NCBI RefSeq assembly: GCF_031551385.1
Contig: NZ_JAVBNS010000034.1
Span: 5,046-69,045 of the forward strand
DNA length: 64,000 bases
Source of the DNA: Anaerosporobacter sp031551385
GTDB taxonomy: Bacteria > Bacillota > Clostridia > Lachnospirales > Lachnospiraceae
Reading direction: 5' to 3'
The notes beneath the pieces were generated by a model. That model ran no database searches. It worked only from the letters and a program-made list of their open reading frames with translations, and was not told the origin of the DNA. Both the position numbers and the translations under genes were made by a program. Below, in pieces: positions 18,840 through 25,658 of the stretch; positions within the stretch are counted from its first letter, which is position 1; each line of letters opens with the position of its first letter.

Positions 18840-19769
18840 TTAAGCACGTCTGCGTTTACGCATTGCGAGATAGCAGAAATACTCGAAGCCTTTGGCATTG
18901 GCACAAATGTCATGATTAAAAGATACTCTTGCCGGTTCATACTCACCAAATAGCTCTACCAGTTTTGCTCCACCACCCATGAAGTGCAGTTTCATCAGTT
19001 TGGAATTATAGCCAAGCTCCTTCAATTTCAGGAAAATGCTTTGCACATAGGTCTTCGCTGTCTCTTCCATAAACTTCAAATATTCTTCGTCTACATCAGC
19101 CCTTCCTTTCATGAGATAGGAATTCAACAGGTTTTCATCCAGTTCCACCTGAAACTTATTGAGCACTGCATCGTGAATTAGCAAAGCACATTGTTTCACT
19201 CCAAGGATTTCCGTCCACATCTTTTTCTCAATGGTTCTACCATCCTGAAGATACATAACATTCATGGTTCCATTTCCAATGTCAGCCAACATGTTAAGTC
19301 CTTGATAAGAGCCTAACTTTTCTGCCACAGCAGCATAACATTGTGGCATTACACTGCATCCGGTGATGTCTACAAAATATTTGCTTCCACAATAGGTAAA
19401 TTCCACATGCTTATTTCGTAGCAAATACTTTTTGAATTCTTCCTGCTGTACATCCCTCCATTTCAGTGGTAACCCTACTGCAAGGTGAACACGCTCTCTG
19501 GTAATTCCTCTTAATCGAAGTTCCTTTGCAATTGCTGCAATGGTTAGAATATAAAAATCATCATCGTTAATTTTTTCAGAAGCATATGGCTTATGCCCCT
19601 GATTCAACACATAATACTTTCCCTCAAAGAATAAATAATCTCTGCTCATAATCGGCTCTGTGTCATATACCGCCATTCCATTACTAAATACAATATTTGC
19701 TGTTTTCATATTTCCGAAACCGTGATCTACAGCAATAATCAGGCTCCCATCTACTCTATATTGATTCAT
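18840..19769 (-). CDS. parM: ParM/StbA-family actin-like partition ATPase
   Basis: The protein has 309 residues. Actin-fold signatures are visible: phosphate 1 loop VDHGFGNMKTA (about 14-24), a LAVGLPLKW segment (about 102-110), phosphate 2 loop ADIGNGTMNVMYL (about 168-180) and an adenosine motif FMGGGAKLV (about 267-275). It would polymerise with ATP and push apart DNA copies bound by the downstream ParR-like protein. Its presence on an integrating element implies an extrachromosomal, replicating phase. Confidence 0.8.
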   Translation of the reverse strand: MNQYRVDGSLIIAVDHGFGNMKTANIVFSNGMAVYDTEPIMSRDYLFFEGKYYVLNQGHKPYASEKINDDDFYILTIAAIAKELRLRGITRERVHLAVGLPLKWRDVQQEEFKKYLLRNKHVEFTYCGSKYFVDITGCSVMPQCYAAVAEKLGSYQGLNMLADIGNGTMNVMYLQDGRTIEKKMWTEILGVKQCALLIHDAVLNKFQVELDENLLNSYLMKGRADVDEEYLKFMEETAKTYVQSIFLKLKELGYNSKLMKLHFMGGGAKLVELFGEYEPARVSFNHDICANAKGFEYFCYLAMRKRRRA

Positions 19770-19801
19770 AAAAAATCCTCTCTTTCTTGTGTTTGCTAAT
19801 T

Positions 19802-20182
19802 TTAGTGAAACTGTCTGACTACATCATGAAGCACAACTTCCTCTGCCATCATTCGTGCCTGGTTGCGAAGTTGTAACTGTTCAATAAAGGAATTCGAATT
19901 CTTTGGTCTATGTTTATTCAGCCATCCGACTTCAATATCTTCTAACAGCTCGTATGCTGTTTCATTTACCATTTCAGCTCGTTCCTTTAATTCTCCAAAG
20001 CGCACCAGACTGCGATATCGCTGTGGGTAAGTGATCTTAATATGCTCAATCCACATACGACCATATTTCCCAACATTAAGGCACTGATTATCCTCCGATG
20101 GAACAGATAAAATCGGATAAAAAATTCCGTCAACCTCCTGATACTCTATCCCCAACTTCTCAAATATTGTTTCTTCCTTCAT
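19802..20182 (-). CDS. TnpV-like protein
   Basis: The protein has 126 residues. The N-terminus MKEETIFEKLGIEYQEVDG, the central YGRMWIEHIKITYPQRY and the C-terminal MAEEVVLHDVV match the TnpV family, small proteins first named on clostridial transposons and common on integrative elements. Their biochemical role is unknown. No transposase is encoded nearby, so the gene is taken as part of the island's core module. Confidence 0.65.
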   Translation of the reverse strand: MKEETIFEKLGIEYQEVDGIFYPILSVPSEDNQCLNVGKYGRMWIEHIKITYPQRYRSLVRFGELKERAEMVNETAYELLEDIEVGWLNKHRPKNSNSFIEQLQLRNQARMMAEEVVLHDVVRQFH

Positions 20183-20210
20183 GACACATACGTCCTTTCT
20201 TTTTTAATCT

Positions 20211-20319
20211 GCAAGACCGCAACACCGCAAAGACTATGGTGTTTGCAACCTTGCAATCATGTGTAACACCGCAAATTTAAGACCGTAAAATCTGATACTT
20301 TGCAATGTTGCGGTCTTAC
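20211..20319. repeat. Iteron-like repeats flanked by 14-bp inverted repeat; candidate replication origin
   Basis: GCAAGACCGCAACA (20211-20224) is inverted at 20306-20319 as TGTTGCGGTCTTAC (13 of 14 positions). Between them ACCGCAA recurs at about 20217, 20224 and 20268, with TTGCAA in the opposite sense. The cluster fills the gap between the RepA-like ATPase gene and tnpV. Iterons beside a replication ATPase suggest an origin; an elaborate terminator for the ATPase gene is the alternative. Confidence 0.4.
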
Positions 20320-20321
20320 TA

Positions 20322-21308
20322 TCAAATCTCATTCATATCATCTTGCTTCAAATCCCAATACCAGATATTGTTGACCCGCTTTGCTTTAATTCCTAATTCC
20401 TTCTTGGCACTTTCCAAAGTCCTCTTGGAAATTCCTTCACCCGAAGCAATATCCATAATCTCACTACTTGGCATCATGATTTTGTCTGCGCTCAAATCTT
20501 TCAATAACAGCTTTGCCTGCTCCAATTTATTTGCTTTTGGAACAATACCACCAAGCACTTCATCCGCAGTAATGTCATAATCACCTATCCAGCAAAAACC
20601 ATCTTCTTCAAGGGCAAATGCTTTGGCATGTCCAAAGGCAGCTAAGTTATTCTTAATCTGAATCACTGCCCTCATTTGTTCCTGCCCTTCGATTCGCCCA
20701 ACTAGAATCACGCTTCGTGCAACTGCAAAGAAATCTATAGAACCCATACCACGATACGCCGCTTTTGCTCCACCACCTTTATTCATATGACCGATAAGAA
20801 CAATGGCGCACCCCGTTTTCTCAGCTAATGCTCCAAGCTTTTTTGTCATATCACGAGCTTCATTGGCACGATTCATATCAGTACCACAACCAAGATATGC
20901 CTGAATTGGATCTAAGATTAAAAGTTTTGCTTGTTGCTTCATGATTGCTTCCTCTAACCGCTCATCTACCATAGATACTGATTTTTCGCTTTCATCTATA
21001 ATAGAAATCCTACTACAATCAGCTCCTGCAAGTTCCAGTCTAGGCTTCACTGTGTCAGCTAAACCATCCTCTGCCGTTTGGTAAATTACATTTATTGGCT
21101 CCGTAGGCTTCATTTCATCATCAAGACCTTCTCCTTTTGATAGCCTTGCTGCTATGTTCAATACCAAAGTACTTTTACCATCTCCAGGATCACCCTGAAT
21201 AATGGTAAGTTTTCCATATGGAATAAACGGATACCAAAGCCAATCGATGGAACTCGCTTGAACGTCTGCCATATTAATCATCTTTAGTTCAACTTTTGCT
21301 TCCTCCAC
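20322..21308 (-). CDS. RepA/KaiC-like AAA ATPase (RecA-fold replicative helicase family)
   Basis: The protein has about 328 residues. It has Walker A GDPGDGKSTL, Walker B-like AKLLILDPIQAY and IVLIGHMNKGGG, the pattern of RSF1010 RepA-like hexameric helicases found on plasmids and integrative elements. The C-terminal ~70 residues are a winged-helix region (SAKKELGIKAKRV). I chose GTG 21308, which has AAGGAG about nine bases upstream. An ATG at 21368 lies within the upstream gene, and ATG 21281 lacks a well-spaced site. It probably unwinds the element's origin. Confidence 0.72.
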   Translation of the reverse strand: MEEAKVELKMINMADVQASSIDWLWYPFIPYGKLTIIQGDPGDGKSTLVLNIAARLSKGEGLDDEMKPTEPINVIYQTAEDGLADTVKPRLELAGADCSRISIIDESEKSVSMVDERLEEAIMKQQAKLLILDPIQAYLGCGTDMNRANEARDMTKKLGALAEKTGCAIVLIGHMNKGGGAKAAYRGMGSIDFFAVARSVILVGRIEGQEQMRAVIQIKNNLAAFGHAKAFALEEDGFCWIGDYDITADEVLGGIVPKANKLEQAKLLLKDLSADKIMMPSSEIMDIASGEGISKRTLESAKKELGIKAKRVNNIWYWDLKQDDMNEI

Positions 21309-21684
21309 AATTATCACTCTCCTTCCCTGCTGTACTTTTTCCTTCCCACAAATATCTTGCACCTTCAAGCATCCATAAAATAGCTTTTAACATATATTCG
21401 TAGTCCAGCTGCAATTCCTGTATTTCTTCGCTGGTTATCTGAATATCTTCTGATAAAATCTGTTCATGCAACTGATGAAGAATTTGTTGCATTTTCTGCA
21501 ACTCCTTAACCAGCACATATACCGTCTCCTTCTTACCAACAACACACACATGGTTATAAATACAGGAACGAACAAAATAATCTTTTTTCAACATTCCACT
21601 TGCCTTAATCTTTGCTTCAATTTCTCTTCTCTCATAATCAGAAATACGAAAACTAATCGTTGGATTCTTATGAACTCCCGGCAT
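21289..21684 (-). CDS. Ribbon-helix-helix plasmid mobilization-type protein
   Basis: The protein has 131 residues. The N-terminal PTISFRISDYERREIEAKIKAS and KKDYFVRSCIYNH form the ribbon-helix-helix core seen in MobC-like and small plasmid DNA-binding proteins. The remainder is helical. Its start overlaps the integrase stop by one base (TAATG), and its 3' end overlaps the ATPase start, so integrase, this gene and the ATPase form one coupled operon. It may be an accessory DNA-binding protein for replication, transfer or copy control. Confidence 0.6.
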   Translation of the reverse strand: MPGVHKNPTISFRISDYERREIEAKIKASGMLKKDYFVRSCIYNHVCVVGKKETVYVLVKELQKMQQILHQLHEQILSEDIQITSEEIQELQLDYEYMLKAILWMLEGARYLWEGKSTAGKESDNCGGSKS

Positions 21685-22781
21685 TATTCCTCACCTTCCT
21701 TATCTGAAATCACAAATGCATCATTTAACATGGTTGCCATCTGCTTCTGCTCACTTGGAAACATGTGTGCATAGCGGAAAGTTATATCCGAACTTTCATG
21801 ACCAACTCTGGAACCAATGGCTACCGCTGTAAATCCCATGTTGATTAAAAGGGATACGTGGCTGTGGCGCAGGTCATGAATTCTGATTCTCTGCACTCCT
21901 GCTTTCTTAGCTCCACGATCCATTTCATGATGCAAATATGTTTTTGTTATATGAAATAACCTATCTTTCTTGGTAATTCCATATAACCGATTCATATAAT
22001 CCTGCAATTCATCACGCAAGAAATCAGGAATCACTACATCACGTTTACTCTTGGGAGTCTTAGGATCTGTAATAACATCCTTACCCCTGATTCGCTGATA
22101 AGATTTTGTGATATGAATCATGCTCTTTGGAATATCAATATCCGCTGGTGTTAGTGCCAGTAATTCTCCCATTCGAAGACCGCACCAATAGAGAATCTGA
22201 AATGCATAATAGGAAACTGGCTTGTCCTTTACCTGCTCGATAAATTTCAAATACTCTTCCTTTGTCCAAAAGAGCATTTCGTCTGCTTTCCCTTTTCCCA
22301 ATGGTCCCGCCTTCACCACAGGATTCTCTTTCAATTCATAAAATCGTACTGCATGATTAAACAATGCACTCAGCTCCGATTGAATGGTTTTTAGATAAGT
22401 TGGTTTAAACAATGCTCCTTGCGGATTCTTAAGCTTAATCATCTGATTCTGCCACTGAATAATATCTGTCGGTTTGATATCCTTCATTTTCTTATCCTTA
22501 AAATAAGGGAGTATCTTGCTGTTAATAACCGCTTCTTTCGTGTTCCAAGTATTTTCCTTTAATTTGGGTTTCATATCTCTTGTATAGGCTTCAACAAAGT
22601 CATCAAAAGTCATTTCCAAATTAGCTTCTTCCTTCATACGAAAATGCTGTTCCCACTCTAATGCTTCTCTTCTGGTCTTGAAACCACGCTTCAACTTGCG
22701 CTTATTCTTGCCAGTCCAGTCATAATAATGGAACGAGACATACCATGTGCCTCGCTCCTCGTCTTTATATGCTGCCATCAA
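21684..22781 (-). CDS. int: Tyrosine recombinase (integrase) of the guaA island
   Basis: The protein has 365 residues (or 364 from the second ATG). It has an N-terminal AP2-like arm-binding domain (GTWYVSFHYYDWTGK), a core-binding domain (about 55-150) and a catalytic domain: Arg in WCGLRMGELLAL, HDLRHSHVS (His and Arg), GHESSDITFRYAH with the late His, and nucleophile Tyr in RYAH. The spacing is typical of Tn916/phage-type integrases. A good AGGAG ribosome binding site precedes the ATG. It probably catalyses insertion at the 3' end of guaA; the site preference is inferred from the island's position. Confidence 0.87.
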   Translation of the reverse strand: MMAAYKDEERGTWYVSFHYYDWTGKNKRKLKRGFKTRREALEWEQHFRMKEEANLEMTFDDFVEAYTRDMKPKLKENTWNTKEAVINSKILPYFKDKKMKDIKPTDIIQWQNQMIKLKNPQGALFKPTYLKTIQSELSALFNHAVRFYELKENPVVKAGPLGKGKADEMLFWTKEEYLKFIEQVKDKPVSYYAFQILYWCGLRMGELLALTPADIDIPKSMIHITKSYQRIRGKDVITDPKTPKSKRDVVIPDFLRDELQDYMNRLYGITKKDRLFHITKTYLHHEMDRGAKKAGVQRIRIHDLRHSHVSLLINMGFTAVAIGSRVGHESSDITFRYAHMFPSEQKQMATMLNDAFVISDKEGEE

Positions 22782-22793
22782 TTTCTCCTTTCG

Positions 22794-22982
22794 TTACGCT
22801 GTTACTCTTACTCCGTAAAACTTCTCTTCAAAATACTTAGTTGCTACTTTGCCAGGAATGGTAATAAACCCTTTTGCGTCAAGCTCTTCATTCATCTGTT
22901 TGATGAGCTTATACGCATATGGTTTTGAAATGCCAAGCATTTCTGCCATCTCAGCTGCTGTAATATAAATTGCTCCTTCCAT
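22794..22982 (-). CDS. xis: Small helix-turn-helix protein, probable excisionase
   Basis: The protein has 62 residues. The N-terminal YITAAEMAEMLGISKPYAYKL is the MerR-like helix-turn-helix of excisionases, followed by a short wing (GFITIPGKV). It lies 12 bp upstream of the integrase start on the same strand, the usual place for a recombination directionality factor. A GGAGG site lies just upstream of the ATG. Confidence 0.7.
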   Translation of the reverse strand: MEGAIYITAAEMAEMLGISKPYAYKLIKQMNEELDAKGFITIPGKVATKYFEEKFYGVRVTA

Positions 22983-23312
22983 CCGTCCACCTCCTTTGTA
23001 TAAAAATTTAAAAATCTAACTAGGGACCTGGGGAACCACCCCGGCCACTCAACTATTGTTTGGACTATTGCAGCAAGATCAGGTGCTATAACTCACGTTA
23101 TAGCTACGGTTTTCCTGTTTGGAAAATCGTTGGCGTTCTGTGTATTCATATGTTGTTGATGTTTCAATCAACCTCGGCTATGCGCCCCGGGCCTGCTCTT
23201 GTGTGAGATATTCTCGCCAGTTCTGGGAGTGTCATCATCGCTCGCTTCCTTATCAGAAGGTCTTGGCGAATGTCTGTTAACATATGGTACCGCTCATTCA
23301 GTTGTATTAGTG
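22983..23312. other. Structured non-coding region upstream of xis
   Basis: No gene is visible. Several hairpins occur: GCTATAAC/GTTATAGC (23085-23104), TTTTCC/GGAAAA (23110-23126) and GTTGAT/ATCAAC (23155-23172), plus a GC-rich stretch near 23178-23192. The region separates the divergent xis-int and XRE operons, so it should hold both promoters. The hairpins could form a leader RNA, a single-strand origin or part of a second processing site. Confidence 0.4.
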
Positions 23313-23398
23313 TTCGCTTCATAGCGAATGTCCTATTGTGATACCCATTATAATTCGCCTCATGGCGAATGTCAATATTATTTTCGCCTCTAGGCGAA
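23313..23398. promoter_or_regulatory. Three operator-like palindromes (TTCGC-N6-GCGAA)
   Basis: Palindromes lie at 23313-23328, 23353-23370 and 23383-23398, all with TTCGC and GCGAA half-sites around a 6-bp centre. They sit 90-175 bp upstream of the XRE regulator start, in its promoter region, and probably bind that regulator. A fourth copy with the same half-sites lies at the island's left end (1808-1825). Confidence 0.6.
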
Positions 23399-23486
23399 TA
23401 TTTTTATTTACTGTATCTCATTTATCAGATATAATAATTCTTATAAGGCTTCATTTTTATTTGAATTCCAGTAAAGGAGACAGACT

Positions 23487-24053
23487 ATGACCATTGGTAA
23501 AAAAATAAAATTTGTACGAAAACTCAGAAAAATGACTCAGCAGGAACTTGGAGTTGCTGTTGGTTTAGAAGAAAAGGGAGCTGCAAATCGTATTGCACAA
23601 TACGAATGCGATTACAGAGTCCCTCAAAAAGACATGCTTATAGATATGGCAAAGGCTATGGATATTAATCCCCTGAACTTTGTCAGCGAAGTTCCAGGAA
23701 GCGCAGAAGATATTATGCAGACTTTCTTCTGGCTGGACGAAGACAACCGTGGCGCAATCAATCTCTTCTCTCTTATTCGTAGTAATAAAAAAGAAAAAGC
23801 CACCACAAAGGCGGTAGCCCAATATGATGACAATGATGATTACTGGCCGGATGAACCGCCAGTTGGTATGTGGTTTAATTATGGGTTGGTTGATGAATTC
23901 ATGAGGGAATGGATGATTCGTAAACAGGAGCTAGCGAATAAAGAGATAACAGAAAATGAGTATTTGGAATGGAAATTGAATTGGCCAGATACTTGTGATG
24001 ATTGTGGGAAGAGTAAAGTGAAGAAAGGATGGTGCGACAATGCAAAACATTGA
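23487..24053 (+). CDS. XRE-family transcriptional regulator
   Basis: The protein has 188 residues. An N-terminal Cro/CI helix-turn-helix (IKFVRKLRKMTQQELGVAVG to NRIAQYECDYRVPQ, about residues 8-47) is followed by an acidic linker and a C-terminal segment with CDDCGKSKVKKGWC, a possible metal-binding cysteine set. The start has AAAGGAGA upstream. It is the first gene of the plus-strand operon with the SEFIR protein, whose ATG overlaps its end by 14 bp. The three palindromes upstream suggest autoregulation and control of the immune operon or of excision. Confidence 0.75.
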   Translation: MTIGKKIKFVRKLRKMTQQELGVAVGLEEKGAANRIAQYECDYRVPQKDMLIDMAKAMDINPLNFVSEVPGSAEDIMQTFFWLDEDNRGAINLFSLIRSNKKEKATTKAVAQYDDNDDYWPDEPPVGMWFNYGLVDEFMREWMIRKQELANKEITENEYLEWKLNWPDTCDDCGKSKVKKGWCDNAKH

Positions 24054-24924
24054 ACCTGAAGTTGCTATAAGCTATTCTCAAGATAGCCAAGTTTATATTG
24101 AAAAAGTCATTTCTTTTGCTAACTTTTTACGCGATAATGGATATGATTGTTATATGGACATGTTACTAAAGCAAATCGACACTTCTATAGATTTTAATGA
24201 AATGATGTTACAACTTATTCCTAAGGCAAAAAAAGTTATCGTTATATTAACCCCCAATTATAAAGAAAAAGCCGATAATTTTAAAGGTGGCGTAGGAAAA
24301 GAATACCGAATAATTAACGATGAGATTTTAAGAAATGACAACAAATATTTACTTGTCACATTTCTTTCGCTGTCCACTACACACGTTTCTACACTTTTAC
24401 CTCATGGATTGGAAGGACGAGAAATAATAGATCTCAATGAAGATTCAAAAAATGGATATGAATTACTTTTTTCTAAACTATCAGATACTCCTATTTATAC
24501 GTTTTCTCCTGTAAATAGTAATAAAACAAAGACTACAACCAAATTAATAAAACCTTTTGCGTTAAATCAAACGAAGGATAAAAATGAAATTTTTTCCTGT
24601 ATAAAGAATTATTTAACAGAAAACAAGCAATTACTTATGCAGTACGGTCCGAACTCTTTGATTGCACTAAATAATCCCCTCTCTACTTCTGCTGATGTTT
24701 GGACATCAATCAAGAGAAACACCATAATCCCTAATAATCAGCAAATAATCTCGATTTTAGAGGATAATTTGGATATTTTATCACAAGATGAATCTAATAT
24801 TTACTATAAATTCAAAATACACGCAAACGCATTTGAAAGAAATCAAATTGAACGACAAGATTCTGAAGCTGTTCCATGTTTTCCGTTAGAATTTGAAAAA
24901 ATGATCTATAAGGAGGCTGATTAA
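24040..24924 (+). CDS. SEFIR/TIR-domain protein
   Basis: The protein has 294 residues. The first ~135 residues show the SEFIR/TIR fold: VAISYSQDSQVYIEKV, FANFLRDNGYDCYMDM, then AKKVIVILTPNYKEKADN and VGKEYRIINDEI. A putative catalytic Glu lies in the KEYRIINDE helix. The C-terminal half (about 150-294) has no recognised domain and may be the sensor. In bacteria such proteins are NAD-degrading or signalling effectors in anti-phage defence, which is family knowledge. It is coupled to the XRE gene upstream and to two small genes downstream. Confidence 0.72.
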   Translation: MQNIEPEVAISYSQDSQVYIEKVISFANFLRDNGYDCYMDMLLKQIDTSIDFNEMMLQLIPKAKKVIVILTPNYKEKADNFKGGVGKEYRIINDEILRNDNKYLLVTFLSLSTTHVSTLLPHGLEGREIIDLNEDSKNGYELLFSKLSDTPIYTFSPVNSNKTKTTTKLIKPFALNQTKDKNEIFSCIKNYLTENKQLLMQYGPNSLIALNNPLSTSADVWTSIKRNTIIPNNQQIISILEDNLDILSQDESNIYYKFKIHANAFERNQIERQDSEAVPCFPLEFEKMIYKEAD

Positions 24925-24925
24925 T

Positions 24926-25330
24926 ATGTATGTTGATTACTCTCGATATCCACGCCCAGAAAGTATTAGATTTTTTGAGACAGCCATTTCAAACCATTCA
25001 GAAACTAAAAGGTTAGAAAAAATTGAGGATTACCATTATATAATACACCGTTATGATATGCCATCATTTGAAGTCGTTGTAACGAATCATTATACTATAG
25101 GTCTTTCTGACTACTATGAGATTATCGATGAATATCCAGATATTCAGGGCATTGTTACAATATCAAATTGGAATGGCTATACTAATCAAGCTAAGACAGC
25201 TGCAAAACAACAACAAGTCGGAATATTTATAATGAACGAATTATTAGGAGCGTTAACCTGGAATGAACCATATAAATACATTAAAAAAGACGATAAAGGA
25301 AAGCCTATCTTCTTTGGAAAGTATAGATAA
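24926..25330 (+). CDS. Hypothetical protein in SEFIR operon
   Basis: The protein has 134 residues. It starts 2 bp after the SEFIR stop with an AAGGAGG ribosome binding site inside the previous gene. I do not recognise a domain. The pattern DIQGIVTISNWNGYTNQAKT then AKQQQVGIFIMNELLGAL loosely resembles the last strand-helix of Mrr-like restriction nucleases (target strand, then a helix with 'A..A'), but no catalytic D/ExK is evident. Its 3' end overlaps the nucleotidyltransferase gene by 68 bp, so the two proteins are probably made together. Confidence 0.6.
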   Translation: MYVDYSRYPRPESIRFFETAISNHSETKRLEKIEDYHYIIHRYDMPSFEVVVTNHYTIGLSDYYEIIDEYPDIQGIVTISNWNGYTNQAKTAAKQQQVGIFIMNELLGALTWNEPYKYIKKDDKGKPIFFGKYR

Positions 25331-25577
25331 TAATATATCCATTTACCTGTTTGGATCATTTATTAATAAAGATCAAGCAAATGATATAGATATATTAATA
25401 ACATACGATTTACTTAACCTTGACACAAATTATCAATTGATACTTTCCATCAAGCGCATGATTGGTACTATCTTAGAACTACAATATGGATTACCAGTAC
25501 ATTTTACCACCTTATCTTATAACGAACTTCAAGAATGTACATCTTTCAAAACATGCGAATACACACAACTATACTAA
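25263..25577 (+). CDS. MNT-like minimal nucleotidyltransferase
   Basis: The protein has 104 residues. The core motif IYLFGSFINKDQANDIDILI (about residues 27-46) is the GSF-x-DID signature of DNA polymerase beta-type nucleotidyltransferases, with both metal-binding aspartates. A third acidic residue is not obvious. It is translated in another frame over the last 68 bp of the upstream gene. MNT proteins commonly act as antitoxins that modify HEPN toxins. Here the partner may be the adjacent hypothetical or SEFIR protein. Confidence 0.7.
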   Translation: MNHINTLKKTIKESLSSLESIDNNISIYLFGSFINKDQANDIDILITYDLLNLDTNYQLILSIKRMIGTILELQYGLPVHFTTLSYNELQECTSFKTCEYTQLY

Positions 25578-25582
25578 TTACA

Positions 25583-25600
25583 GGTATCAAAAAGGTATCA
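25583..25600 (+). repeat. GGTATCA direct repeats, possible integrase arm sites (right)
   Basis: GGTATCA occurs at 25583 and 25594, with the same sequence and 11-bp spacing as the pair at 1904 and 1915. They lie 60 bp inside the candidate attR at the guaA 3' end. Confidence 0.5.
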
Positions 25601-25611
25601 CACCCAAAAGA

Positions 25612-25656
25612 AAAGCCCCAAGAACCGCGTAAATACGCCATTCTTGAGGCTTTGTT
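25612..25656 (-). terminator. Rho-independent terminator of guaA
   Basis: AAAGCC-CAAGAA and TTCTTG-GGCTTT form a long stem with an inner GCGTATTTACGC hairpin, followed by a T-rich run on the minus strand. It lies just past the guaA stop and inside the proposed island end, so the island appears to supply guaA with its terminator. Confidence 0.75.
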
Positions 25657-25658
25657 TT

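Noticed and set aside
18824..18949. N-terminal extension of the ParR-like protein
   Set aside because: It overlaps the parM gene by over 100 bp and lacks a ribosome binding site, while ATG 18823 has one.
19802..20182. Presence of TnpV taken as evidence of a transposon
   Set aside because: No transposase or terminal inverted repeats were found around it; the gene is common in integrative elements.
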